Shown here one piece after another: positions 50,033-58,227 of a stretch of DNA of 64,000 nucleotides. The notes under the pieces are model-generated. The model was not told where the DNA came from, made no database searches, and worked only from the letters and a program-made list of their open reading frames with translations. Numbering within the stretch: the first letter of the stretch is position 1; each line of letters opens with the position of its first letter. The translations under genes and the position numbers were made by a program. Origin of the DNA: Curvibacter gracilis ATCC BAA-807 (GTDB lineage Bacteria > Pseudomonadota > Gammaproteobacteria > Burkholderiales > Burkholderiaceae_C); the NCBI RefSeq assembly GCF_000518645.1, contig NZ_JADZ01000010.1, positions 62,001 to 126,000 on the forward strand. The letters run 5' to 3'.

Positions 50033-50817
50033 TGACCCGCACCGATGAAGTCGCCATGACAAGCCCTGTTTCTGCCCCTGCCTCTGCTTCTGGCCATGCT
50101 TCTGGCCCTGTTCCAAGCCCCGTGCTCCCCCTGAGCGACAGCGAGATGTACGACCGCATCGTGTCGGCGGTGCTGGACCACCACCTGCCGCCCGGCACCA
50201 AGCTGGTCGAAGACAAGCTGGCCACCGCCTTCGGGGTGTCGCGCACGCGCATCCGGCCGGTGCTGGTGCGCCTGGCCAATGAACAGATCGTCACGCTCAC
50301 CCCCAACCGCGGCGCCACCATCGCCCAGCCCACCGAGCAGGAGGCTCGCGAGGTGTTCGGGGCGCGCCGGCTGATCGAGCCCATGTTGGTGGAGCTGTTT
50401 ATCCAGCGCGCCAGTGTGGGCGAGGTGCAGCAGCTGCGCGACAGCATCGAGCAGGAAGAAGCCGCGCGCGCCCAGGGTGACATGCGCCGCGCCATCCGCC
50501 TGTCGGGCGACTTTCATCTGCGCATTGCCGAAGGCTCAGGCCACCAGACCCTGGGCCGCATCCTGCGCGAGCTGGTGTCGCGCACCTCGCTGATCCTCAT
50601 GACCTACAGCGCCCACCACGCCGCCGAGCGTGAAGAGGCCACGGCCTGCGGCTGCCGCGAGCACCGCGCCCTGATCGACGCCATCCGCCTGCGCGACCCG
50701 GCCGAGGCGGCCCGCCGCATGCGCGACCACCTGGCCCGGCTGGAGACGCAGCTGCACTTCGGCCCGGCGGAAGCCGCTGCGCCCGATCTGGTGGCCCTGC
50801 TGGGCAGCGCCGGGTGA
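50032..50817 (+). CDS. GntR-family (FCD-type) transcription regulator
   Basis: 261 residues: a Ser/Ala/Pro-rich start, then a winged HTH (YDRIVSAVLDHHLPPGTKLVEDKLATAFGVSRTRIRPVLVRL, about 38-80) and an all-helical FCD ligand domain (EVFGARRLIEPMLVELFIQRA; FHLRIAEGSGHQTLGRIL; EHRALIDAIRLRDPAEAARRMRDHL) with the usual His residues. It probably senses the imported compound and represses the operon through the operators at 45726-45758. An internal ATG at 50056 could be the true start. Confidence 0.9.
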   Translation: MTRTDEVAMTSPVSAPASASGHASGPVPSPVLPLSDSEMYDRIVSAVLDHHLPPGTKLVEDKLATAFGVSRTRIRPVLVRLANEQIVTLTPNRGATIAQPTEQEAREVFGARRLIEPMLVELFIQRASVGEVQQLRDSIEQEEAARAQGDMRRAIRLSGDFHLRIAEGSGHQTLGRILRELVSRTSLILMTYSAHHAAEREEATACGCREHRALIDAIRLRDPAEAARRMRDHLARLETQLHFGPAEAAAPDLVALLGSAG

Positions 50818-50843
50818 GGTCCATCAAGCCGGTGAAGCCCACG

Positions 50844-51530
50844 ATGCCTACAAAGCGCCTTCTGGTCATCAACCCCAACACCTCTGAATCGGTCAGTGCG
50901 CTGTTGCAGCAACACATCGCCCAGGCGCTGGCTGACCTTGCGTCGCCGGTCGCGGCACACACCGTGACCGCGCGCTTCGGCGCTCCTTACATTGCCGACG
51001 AGGTCAGCTACCAGGTGGCCGGCCATGCGGTGCTCGATGCCTGGGGAGCCGAGCCAGAGCGGGCCGTCACGCCTCCCGACGGCGTGCTGATCGGCTGTTT
51101 TGGCGACCCGGGCCTGTGGGCGCTCAGGGAGTGCAGCCCCGTGCCCGTCACCGGCCTGGCCGAGGCCGCCTTCACCGAAGCGGCCCGCCTGGGCCGCTTT
51201 GCCGTGGTCACCGGGGGCGAGCGCTGGGGCCCCATGCTGCAACGCCTGGCCCTGCAATTGGGCTTTGCGCCGCAACTGGCCGGGGTGTGGACCGTGGCCC
51301 CCAGCGGTGCCGAGATGGCCGCCGACCCGGATGGCGCTCTGCGCGTGCTGGCCCAGGCCTGCCATGAGGCCCAGGCGCGCTGGGCCCCCGATGCGCTGAT
51401 CATCGGTGGCGCGGGCCTGGCCGGCATGGCCGCCCAGTTGCAGTCGGGCAGCGGCCTGCCCTTGATCGACAGCGTGCAGGCGGGCGTGCGGCAGTTGCTG
51501 GGGCACATGGAGCTTGCACCGGCAGCTTGA
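50844..51530 (+). CDS. Asp/Glu/hydantoin racemase-family protein
   Basis: A 228-residue protein opening with KRLLVINPNTSESVSALLQQ, the family hallmark, and with the first catalytic-type cysteine in GVLIGCFGDPG near residue 83. The second cysteine, normally in GCAGM, is absent: the region reads IIGGAGLAGMA. It ends with LIDSVQAGVRQLLG as usual. A one-cysteine enzyme may not racemise by the classic two-base route and could act as an isomerase or decarboxylase. The ATG at 50844 is preferred over a GTG at 50814 overlapping the GntR stop. Co-transcribed with the importer. Confidence 0.85.
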   Translation: MPTKRLLVINPNTSESVSALLQQHIAQALADLASPVAAHTVTARFGAPYIADEVSYQVAGHAVLDAWGAEPERAVTPPDGVLIGCFGDPGLWALRECSPVPVTGLAEAAFTEAARLGRFAVVTGGERWGPMLQRLALQLGFAPQLAGVWTVAPSGAEMAADPDGALRVLAQACHEAQARWAPDALIIGGAGLAGMAAQLQSGSGLPLIDSVQAGVRQLLGHMELAPAA

Positions 51531-51553
51531 CGGCGGCCTGGGCAGGCGCCGGC

Positions 51554-52375
51554 TCACACCAGGGGCACGGTCAGTCGCTCGATCACGGCCCGTGTCTGCG
51601 GCCGCACGCCGCGCCACCAGGCAAAGGCTTCTGCGGCCTGCTCGGCCAGCATGCCCACGCCATCGGCCAGCTGGGGTACGCCCGCGCCCTGGGCCAGGCG
51701 CAAAAACGGGGTCAGTCCTTTGCCGTAGGCCAGTTCATAGGCCAGGGCGCACTCGGCAAACACCGACACCGGCACGGTGGGCAGTTCGGCCCGCAAACTG
51801 GCCGAAGTGGCGTTGAACACCAGGTCGAAGTGCCGGCCTTGCAGGTCTTGCAGGCTGCAGGCCCGCACCGGGCCCTGCGCGGTACCGATGCGGGCCAGGT
51901 CCTGGGCCTTGTCCAGGCTGCGGTTGGCGATCACCAGTTCTGTCGGCTGCTCGGCCAGAAAGGGCAGCAGTGCACCGCGTGCCGCACCGCCTGCGCCCAG
52001 CACCAGCACCCGTTTGCCACGCAGGGGCTGCGCCAGGTTGTGCACCACGTCGCGCACCAGGCCAACGCCATCGAAGTTTTCGGCCAGCACGCGCTCACCG
52101 TCAAACTTCATCGCATTGGCCGCCCCGGCCAGTTGCGCTGCGGGCGAATGCTCGGTGGCGTAGGCAAACGCGTCGAGCTTGAACGGGGCCGTGATGTTGA
52201 GGCCGCGCCCGCCCTGGGCGCGAAAGGCGTCCACGGTGGCCGCAAATTGGCCCAGCGGGCCTTCGATCTTGCTGTAGTCCAGGTCTTGCCCGGTGGCCTG
52301 GGCAAAGCTGCTGTGGATCAGGGGTGACTTGCTGAAGGCAATCGGGTTGCCGATGACGGCATAGCGGTCGGTCAT
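51554..52375 (-). CDS. Shikimate dehydrogenase (AroE) family protein
   Basis: A 273-residue AroE-fold enzyme: substrate domain YAVIGNPIAFSKSPLIHSSFA, a GLNITAPFK lysine motif near residues 59-67, then ENFDGVGLVRDV where canonical AroE has NTDG. The NADP loop VLVLGAGGAARGAL lies near 125-138, followed by VIANRSLDKAQDL. It ends with LADGVGMLAEQAAEAFAWW. The changed NTDG leaves open whether this is the housekeeping enzyme or a quinate/other-substrate paralogue; it sits in a catabolic operon, which favours the latter. It is the last gene of the minus-strand operon and converges on the racemase-family gene. Confidence 0.85.
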   Translation of the reverse strand: MTDRYAVIGNPIAFSKSPLIHSSFAQATGQDLDYSKIEGPLGQFAATVDAFRAQGGRGLNITAPFKLDAFAYATEHSPAAQLAGAANAMKFDGERVLAENFDGVGLVRDVVHNLAQPLRGKRVLVLGAGGAARGALLPFLAEQPTELVIANRSLDKAQDLARIGTAQGPVRACSLQDLQGRHFDLVFNATSASLRAELPTVPVSVFAECALAYELAYGKGLTPFLRLAQGAGVPQLADGVGMLAEQAAEAFAWWRGVRPQTRAVIERLTVPLV

Positions 52376-52406
52376 GGGGTGTGTCTCCGGTGAAAAAGGG
52401 GGCACG

Positions 52407-53636
52407 TCAGCGGCTGAACAGCACGCCTTCGGCCTGCAGGGCGGCGATCTCGTCGGCGCTGTAGCCCAGGGCGGCGGCCACCTCGGCGTTGTGCTGGCCC
52501 AGGTCGGGGGCCACCTGCTGCACCGTGGTGTCGCACTCAGAGAACCGGAAGGGCAGGTTGGGCAGGCGCAGCGTACCGTAGCGGGGGTGCTGCTGCTCCT
52601 GGATCATGCCCCGGGCCTGGATCTGCGGGTCGTTGATCACCTCATCGATGCGCTGCACCTTGGCGGCCGGCACATCGATGCCGTCCAGCAAGGCCAGCAC
52701 CTGGGCCACCGTGCGCTGAGCAATCCAGGGCCTGACCACGGCCAGGATCTCTTCACGCCCGGCATTGCGGCCGTTGGCGTCATGAAAGCGGGTGTCGGCG
52801 CCAAAGCCTGCCGGGCCCCCGTGCTGCTCGACCAGCGTGGCAAAGCGACGCCAGGCATCGTCCACCTGGGCCGCCAGCACCAGGTCGCCGTCCTGGGCGC
52901 GGAACACGCCATACAGGGTGGAGGTGGGCATGTCGTGCCCGGTCTGCTGGGGCAGTACCTGGCCGCCCGACAGGGTGTAGCACTGCACGGCGTACTCGTG
53001 CATGGAGACCAGGGTGTCGTACAAGGCCATGTCGATGTGCTGGCCACGCCCGCTGCGCTCGCGCCCCAGCAGGGCGGCATTGATGGCGGCCACCGCGTGG
53101 ATGCCGGTGTACATGTCGCCCAACGAGATGCGCAGCAGGGGCGGCGCCTCGCCGGGGCTGCCCACCATCTGCATGATGCCGCTCTTGGCCTCGGCAATCA
53201 GGCCAAAGCCGGCGCGGTGCGAGTCGGGGCCGGTGTGGCCATAGGCCGAAATCGAGCAGTACACCAGCCGCGGGTTGCGGGCTGCCAGCTCGGGGTAGCC
53301 CAGGCCCAGCCTGTCGAGGGCGCCGGGGCGGTAGTTTTCAATGAACACATCGGCCGAGTCGCACAGCCGGTGCATGAAGGCTTTGCCGCGCGGGTCGCGC
53401 ATGTTCACGCTCACGCCTTGCTTGCCCATGTTGAGCTGCAGAAAGTATCCGCTTTGCTGATCGTCAATGATGTGGCTGTGTTGGCGCCCGGCGTCTCCCG
53501 TGCCGGGGCGCTCCACCTTGATCACCTCGGCACCCAGGGCGGCCAGGCAGCGGCCCACATAGGGGCCAGCCAGAAAGTGGCTGTAATCGATCACGCGCAG
53601 GCCGGCCAGGGGCAGGGCTTGGGTCGTTGGGCTCAT
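52407..53636 (-). CDS. Family III CoA-transferase (CaiB/BaiF type)
   Basis: A 409-residue CaiB/BaiF CoA-transferase. Landmarks are LRVIDYSHFLAGPYVGRCLAALGAEVIKVERPGTGD, then DVFIENYRPGALDRLGLGY, a GPDSHRAGFGLIAEAKSGIM segment, and the catalytic aspartate in GQHIDMALYDTLVS. It ends with LGQHNAEVAAALGYSADEI. It moves CoA between small acids. The frame continues upstream in low-complexity sequence; ATG 53636 gives the normal start. Next to MaoC, VOC and ketopantoate-reductase-like genes, it suggests degradation of a dicarboxylate or branched acid. Confidence 0.9.
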   Translation of the reverse strand: MSPTTQALPLAGLRVIDYSHFLAGPYVGRCLAALGAEVIKVERPGTGDAGRQHSHIIDDQQSGYFLQLNMGKQGVSVNMRDPRGKAFMHRLCDSADVFIENYRPGALDRLGLGYPELAARNPRLVYCSISAYGHTGPDSHRAGFGLIAEAKSGIMQMVGSPGEAPPLLRISLGDMYTGIHAVAAINAALLGRERSGRGQHIDMALYDTLVSMHEYAVQCYTLSGGQVLPQQTGHDMPTSTLYGVFRAQDGDLVLAAQVDDAWRRFATLVEQHGGPAGFGADTRFHDANGRNAGREEILAVVRPWIAQRTVAQVLALLDGIDVPAAKVQRIDEVINDPQIQARGMIQEQQHPRYGTLRLPNLPFRFSECDTTVQQVAPDLGQHNAEVAAALGYSADEIAALQAEGVLFSR

Positions 53637-53671
53637 GAGAGGCTTTCTGTCAAAAACGGGGGGCATGGGGC

Positions 53672-54157
53672 TCAGAAGCAGCCCGGGCGGCGCGGGATCA
53701 TCAGGCGGTGTTCGCCCTTTTGCACCACCTGGCCGTGCTGGTTGATCAGCTCCGAGGGCAGCACCACGATGCCCCAGCCGGGGCGGCTTCTGGAGGCGCG
53801 CAGGCCGGTCACGCTGAAGCGCACGTGCAAGCGGTCGTTGATCTTGATGGGCAGCACAAAGTCCCAGCTCCAACCCAATGACATCCCGGGCAGAAAGCGG
53901 TACTCGCTGCGGGTCTTGAGGCCGTCGGCAATCGACAGGCCGAACAGGCCGTGGGCCACGCGGGTGCCAAACGGGGTGGTCTTGGCATAGTCCTCGTCGA
54001 TGTGCACGGGGGTGTAGTCGCCCGTCAGTTCGGCATAGGTGTTGATGCGAGCCTCGGTCACCTCGTAGGCGGGGCTGACACAGACATCGCCTTCGCGGGC
54101 GTCGTCCCAGTATTTTTCAGGGGTCTCGAAGTGGATGGGGGGCGGGATGAGTTTCAT
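53672..54157 (-). CDS. MaoC-like dehydratase
   Basis: A 161-residue MaoC hotdog hydratase with the motif GDYTPVHIDEDYAKTTPFGTRVAHGLFGL (about 50-78), which holds the catalytic Asp and His. It should hydrate or dehydrate an enoyl-CoA. ATG 54157 is preferred because it starts at the conserved MKLIPPPIHFETPEKYW. It lies 25 bases after the VOC gene and 35 bases before the CoA-transferase gene in the same operon. Confidence 0.88.
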   Translation of the reverse strand: MKLIPPPIHFETPEKYWDDAREGDVCVSPAYEVTEARINTYAELTGDYTPVHIDEDYAKTTPFGTRVAHGLFGLSIADGLKTRSEYRFLPGMSLGWSWDFVLPIKINDRLHVRFSVTGLRASRSRPGWGIVVLPSELINQHGQVVQKGEHRLMIPRRPGCF

Positions 54158-54182
54158 GGGACTTTCGGATCGGGGGGCGGGC

Positions 54183-54593
54183 TCAGCCACGGGGTTTCAC
54201 AGCCAGGGCCTGTGCCACGCTGCCTGGGGCGGCCTGGATCAGTTCCACGGCCAGGCCGTCGGGCAGTTGCAGCCAGTTGCGGCCCTGGGGCAGGTGCTTC
54301 ACGCCCCAGGGCTCGGCGGCGCGCAGCGCGGCCTCCAGGTCGTCGACCATCACGCCCAGGTGGGCCAGCCAGCCGCTGTCGTTGCTGGGGGGCGCTTCAA
54401 AATCCAGCGTGGCCATCAGTTGCAGGCCGCCCAGGGTCCAGTACTGGCGCGGATCGTCGGTGGGGCCGTCGATCTCGCGCACGTCCATGCCCAGCACCTC
54501 GCAGAAGAAGCGGATGTGCCAGTGAATGTCTTTGACGCGCACGGCCACATGCTCGACATAGGCGCGGGTGGGGGGCTGGAAAGCGGCGTTCAT
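54183..54593 (-). CDS. VOC-family (glyoxalase/dioxygenase-like) protein
   Basis: A 136-residue vicinal-oxygen-chelate protein: YVEHVAVRVKDIHWHIRFFCEVLGMDVREI at the front, LAHLGVMVDDLEAAL in the second half, and a GRNWLQLPDGLAVELIQ end. The metal ligands are probably His15 (EHVAV), His91 (LAHLGV) and a C-terminal Glu. The reaction is unknown; these enzymes isomerise, epimerise or cleave. Located between ketopantoate-reductase-like and MaoC genes. Confidence 0.88.
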   Translation of the reverse strand: MNAAFQPPTRAYVEHVAVRVKDIHWHIRFFCEVLGMDVREIDGPTDDPRQYWTLGGLQLMATLDFEAPPSNDSGWLAHLGVMVDDLEAALRAAEPWGVKHLPQGRNWLQLPDGLAVELIQAAPGSVAQALAVKPRG

Positions 54594-54612
54594 GGGGGTT
54601 CCTCAAGCAAAG

Positions 54613-55539
54613 TCAGTGGGGCAGGGCGGCTTCGAGGCCCTTGATGCAGGCCACCAGCGTCTGGTTGACCGGCGTGGGCACGCCGTGGCGCTGGCCCCAG
54701 CGCAGCACGGCGCCGTTGATGAAGTCGATCTCGGTGACCGAGCCCTTCTCCAGGCTCTGCAGCATCGAGGTCTTGAAGTCGTCCGGCAGGCCGGCCGCGG
54801 CCTTGAGCCAGGCGGCGCGGGGCTCGGTGTAACTCAGGCGCACGCCGGCGGCAGCAGCCACATCCATCGCTTCCTGCACGGCGGCCACGGCGGTGGCCTC
54901 GATCTCGGGGATGCGGTACAGCGGGCCGTAGGGCAGGCGCGTGATGCTGCTTACGGCCCCGGTGGCCACGTTGATCAGCAGCTTGTCCCACATCACGCCG
55001 AGGATGTTGTCGCTCACCGTGGTGCGCAGGCCTGCGCCGTTGAAGGCCTCGGCAATGGCCTGGGCGCGCGGGCTGATCTGGCCATCGAGTTCGCCGATCA
55101 GGGTCTCCTTGCCCGCGGTGCCTGCAATGATGTGGCCCGGGGCCAGCTGCACCCCGCCCACATAGGTCTTGCCGGCCAGCACATGGGGGCGCCCCACGAT
55201 GTCGGCCAGGATGTCTTCATGCCCCAGGCCGTTTTGCAGCGACAGCACCACGGTCTGCGGCCCCACCAGCGAGGTGGCTGCGGCCATGGCTTCGCGGGTG
55301 TGAAAGGATTTGACCAGCACGATCACCAGATCCACCGGCCCCAGGCCCGCGGCGCTTTGCGCCGCCTGCACGCCCACGCAGCTCTCGCCTTCGGGGCGGC
55401 GCATCCGCAGGCCGTGCTGCCCGATGGCGGCCACCTGGGCCGGGTTGCGGTTGATCAGCACCAGCTCGTGGCCGGCCTCGGCCAGGGTACCCCCGATGGC
55501 GCAACCCAGGGCGCCTGCGCCCAGTACTGCAATCTTCAA
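54613..55539 (-). CDS. 2-dehydropantoate 2-reductase (ApbA/PanE) family protein
   Basis: A 308-residue NADP-dependent reductase: KIAVLGAGALGCAIGGTLAEAGHELVLINR (Rossmann loop, 2-31), then DLVIVLVKSFHTREA with the conserved lysine and QTVVLSLQNGLGHED, and a C-terminal helical domain with MWDKLLINVATGAVSS (second catalytic lysine). The start is a TTG at 55539 behind GGAG, because the Rossmann motif begins at once and no ATG fits. In this operon it more likely reduces a 2-keto acid of the pathway than making pantoate. It is the first operon gene, divergent from a broken LysR regulator gene. Confidence 0.87.
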   Translation of the reverse strand: MKIAVLGAGALGCAIGGTLAEAGHELVLINRNPAQVAAIGQHGLRMRRPEGESCVGVQAAQSAAGLGPVDLVIVLVKSFHTREAMAAATSLVGPQTVVLSLQNGLGHEDILADIVGRPHVLAGKTYVGGVQLAPGHIIAGTAGKETLIGELDGQISPRAQAIAEAFNGAGLRTTVSDNILGVMWDKLLINVATGAVSSITRLPYGPLYRIPEIEATAVAAVQEAMDVAAAAGVRLSYTEPRAAWLKAAAGLPDDFKTSMLQSLEKGSVTEIDFINGAVLRWGQRHGVPTPVNQTLVACIKGLEAALPH

Positions 55540-55605
55540 AATCGTCTCCGGTGATGGCTTGGGGCGATTCTGGGCAGCGGGCCTGATTTGTTCCAGGCAG
55601 TAGTC

Positions 55606-55636
55606 GCAATACACTTCATTGCGTTTGGCAATACAC
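55606..55636. promoter_or_regulatory. LysR-type operator in divergent promoter
   Basis: The direct repeat GCAATACAC occurs at 55606-55614 and 55628-55636 with a 22-bp period (two helical turns). A dyad ATTGC-N5-GCAAT (55618-55632) lies over it and fits the T-N11-A LysR rule. It lies between the divergent LysR gene and the ketopantoate-reductase-like operon. Confidence 0.6.
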
Positions 55637-56578
55637 ATGAAAGGCTCCATGCGCACCGACATGAGCACCGATCTGCACCTGCTCGACCCCCGGCACCTGG
55701 CCTTTCTGGATAGGCTGCACCGCAGCCGCAGCGTCACGCGTGCGGCCGAGCAACTGGGCCTGAGCCAGCCCACCGTCAGCGTCTGGCTGGCCCAACTGCG
55801 CGAAACCCTGGGCGACCCGCTGTTCGTGCGCACCACCGAGGGCATGCTGCCCACCCCGCGCGTCGAAGCCATGATGGACACCGTGCGCAGCGTGCTCGAA
55901 GGCCTGCGCCGCCTGAGCGAGCCCGCGGCCGCCTTCGAGCCCGCGCAAAGCGAGCGCGAGTTCCGCATCTTCATGACCGACGCCAGCCACATCACCCTGC
56001 TGCCTCGCCTGTTCACCCATGTCCACGCCCAGGCCCCAGGGGTTTGGCTCGAGGCCGCACCGATCCGCCCCGGGATGTTGCAGGCCATGGAAAACGGTGA
56101 GGCCGACCTGGCCCTGGGGCTTCTGCCCGACCTGGAGTAGGGCTTCTTCCAGCAGGCCTTGTTCGAGCAGGACTGGGTGTGCCTGGCCAACGCCCGTCAC
56201 CCGCGCATCCAGGGCCGGTTGAGCCGGGCCGCCTACGCCCGTGAGGCGCATGCCGGCGTGGTGGGCGGCACCGGGCAGAGGCTGCTGGAGGAAGCCCTGA
56301 AGCGGGCCCGGGTGCAGCGTCAGGTGCGGCTCAAAGTGCCGGGTTTTCTGGGGCTGTCAACCATTCTGGCCACCACGGACCTGATCGGCACCCTGCCGCG
56401 CCAGATCGGCGAAACCCTGGCCCACAGCGGTGGCCTGCAGGTGCTGCCTTGCCCCATCGCCATCCCGGGTTTCACGGTCAAGCAGCACTGGCACGCGCGC
56501 TTTCACCACGACCCGGCCAACCAGTGGCTGCGGGGGGTGTGCGCGGACTTGTTCATGGGGGTGGTGAAAGGGAATTGA
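55637..56578 (+). pseudogene. LysR-family regulator interrupted by in-frame TAG
   Basis: The reading frame encodes a typical LysR protein: HTH RSVTRAAEQLGLSQPTVSVWLAQLRETLGDPLF, TPRVEAMMDTVRSVLEGLR linker, EFRIFMTDASHITLLPRLF effector domain start. It is cut at codon GAC-CTG-GAG-TAG (stop 56138-56140). The same frame continues directly with GFFQQALFEQDWVCLANARHP and ends normally at 56578 (about 313 codons in all). One base change would restore it. The C-terminal part is fully intact, so the stop is recent or a sequencing error. Possible starts are ATG 55637, 55649 and 55661. It should regulate the divergent operon. Confidence 0.85.
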
Positions 56579-56684
56579 GCCGTCGTGTGCAGGGGCGGGC
56601 GCTCAGGGGGAGCGGGTCTTGCGCATGGCGACTCAGCCCCCAGTGCGCCGCGTTTGTGAAATCGCAGGGTTGTGTGTATATTTT

Positions 56685-56712
56685 GTGATACCTATTTATG
56701 CTTTGGTATCTC
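56685..56712. promoter_or_regulatory. HipB-type operator
   Basis: TGTGATACC and GGTATCTCA form an inverted repeat (8 of 9 positions, GATACC-N12-GGTATC core) right before hipB. E. coli HipB binds TATCC-N8-GGATA repeats, so a related autoregulatory site is likely. An ATG at 56698 falls inside it, which argues for the later start of hipB. Confidence 0.5.
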
Positions 56713-56721
56713 ATAAAATAC

Positions 56722-56973
56722 ATGACGACATCGTCTTTCCAGCTTCAGAGACTTGGCGCCACCTTCAAGGCGATGCGGGTGAACCGTGGGCTCACTCAGG
56801 CACGGGCAGGCGAACTGGCGCGTATCCCGCGACTGACGGTGATCCGAATTGAGGCGGGTCGTGAATCCGTGGCAGTGGGCTCTTACGACAAGCTGGCAAG
56901 CGCTTTGGGGGCTGAACTGACCTTGGCACCCCGCAGCAGACCCACCCTTGAAGAACTGAGGGATTTCAAGTGA
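56722..56973 (+). CDS. hipB: HipB-like antitoxin
   Basis: An 83-residue XRE-family HTH protein: FKAMRVNRGLTQARAGELARIPRLTVIRIEAGRESVAVGSYDKLASALG, with a short tail ending LEELRDFK. It neutralises and co-represses with the HipA kinase. ATG 56722 is chosen because an upstream ATG (56698) lies inside the probable operator. The stop overlaps the hipA GTG start (GTGA), the usual coupled arrangement. Confidence 0.85.
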   Translation: MTTSSFQLQRLGATFKAMRVNRGLTQARAGELARIPRLTVIRIEAGRESVAVGSYDKLASALGAELTLAPRSRPTLEELRDFK

Positions 56974-58181
56974 AGCCATCCATGGGTATCAGCACGCCCC
57001 AGGGAGAGAGTGGCACGCTGTCGCTCGAGGATCGCGTGTACTTGTTTGGCTATGGCCGGGCCAGGCCTGATGAGGCGGCCGTGAGTCTGACCATGCCTGT
57101 GCGATCCCGGCAGTACGAGAGCCAGGCATTGCACCCCGTGTTCCAGATGAACCTGCCCGAGGGCTTCATGCTGGAGGAGTTGCGCAATCGCCTTGCCAAG
57201 ACGCTGCAACTCGATGACATGGCGCTGCTGGCCATCAGTGGCTCGCAAGCCCCGATTGGCCGCATTCAGGTCGATCCCACGGAGATGACGCGCGGTCTGC
57301 TCAAGCGCCCTGAAATTCAGCGCGGGGAAAGCCTCACTGAGATCCTGGAGTGGGACGGCAAAGAGAACATCTTTGCCGAACTTGTCGACAAGTACATCAC
57401 CCGAGCCGGCATCTCGGGCGTCCAGCCCAAGGTATTGGTTCCTCAAGCCCTGGAGGCTGGTGATGCACAGACCCGAGCGACCTTCCATGCCCCGGACCTG
57501 ATCGTCAAAAGTGGTCGGCAGGCGTACCCCGGTTTGGCTGCCAATGAATACCTGTGCATGACGATGGCTCGCGAGGCGGGTATGTCCGTTCCCGAGTTCT
57601 ACCTGTCCAAGAACCGTGAGTTGTTCGTCATGAAGCGTTTCGACAGGACCGCCCAAGGCGAAGCCATGGGCTTTGAGGACATGGCTGTCCTCGGTGGCCT
57701 GTCTGCCCGCGAAAAGTACGACAGGAGCTACACCTTCGTCGCCAGGTTGATCGAAAGTTTTGCCTCCCCTGAGCATGTCGCCACGTCACTGCATTCGCTC
57801 TTTGACATGGTCGCGCTCTCTTGCATCGTCGGAAATGGCGACGCGCATCTCAAGAATTTCGGCTTGCTGTACGCCGACCCGACCACGGCCGACTGCCAAC
57901 TCGCACCGGCGTATGACATCGTCAACACCACGGCTTATATTGCCGAAGACGCCTTGGCCCTTGAGCTGCGCGGCCAGCGCTCATTTTTTTCAAGCCGGGA
58001 TGGCCTTCTCAAATTCGCAAAAGACTGCGACGTTTTAGACCCTGTCGAGCGCATTCAGACGCTGGTATTGACCGCAGAGCAGGTCTTGCGCGAACAAGAG
58101 GAGATCACTGCGGCCATTCCTCATGTGGCTCAAGCAATTCAGCTCGGGATCGATGCCTTCTCCAAGACGTTCTTGAATTGA
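56970..58181 (+). CDS. hipA: HipA-like serine/threonine kinase toxin
   Basis: A 403-residue HipA-type kinase, GTG start. It has an N-terminal subdomain (VYLFGYGRARPDEAAVSLTMPVRSRQYES), the ISGVQPKVLV loop (about residue 150) and DLIVKSGRQAYPGLAANEYLCM. The catalytic region is IVGNGDAHLKNFGLLY (about 288-303), followed by a metal-binding LAPAYDIVNT. HipA kinases phosphorylate tRNA synthetases or other targets and cause growth arrest. Paired with HipB upstream. All main kinase motifs are present, so it looks intact. Confidence 0.9.
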   Translation: MKPSMGISTPQGESGTLSLEDRVYLFGYGRARPDEAAVSLTMPVRSRQYESQALHPVFQMNLPEGFMLEELRNRLAKTLQLDDMALLAISGSQAPIGRIQVDPTEMTRGLLKRPEIQRGESLTEILEWDGKENIFAELVDKYITRAGISGVQPKVLVPQALEAGDAQTRATFHAPDLIVKSGRQAYPGLAANEYLCMTMAREAGMSVPEFYLSKNRELFVMKRFDRTAQGEAMGFEDMAVLGGLSAREKYDRSYTFVARLIESFASPEHVATSLHSLFDMVALSCIVGNGDAHLKNFGLLYADPTTADCQLAPAYDIVNTTAYIAEDALALELRGQRSFFSSRDGLLKFAKDCDVLDPVERIQTLVLTAEQVLREQEEITAAIPHVAQAIQLGIDAFSKTFLN

Positions 58182-58227
58182 ACCTCAAGCATCCGCGTCC
58201 AAGTTGCGTCATGGATTGACGATCCTC

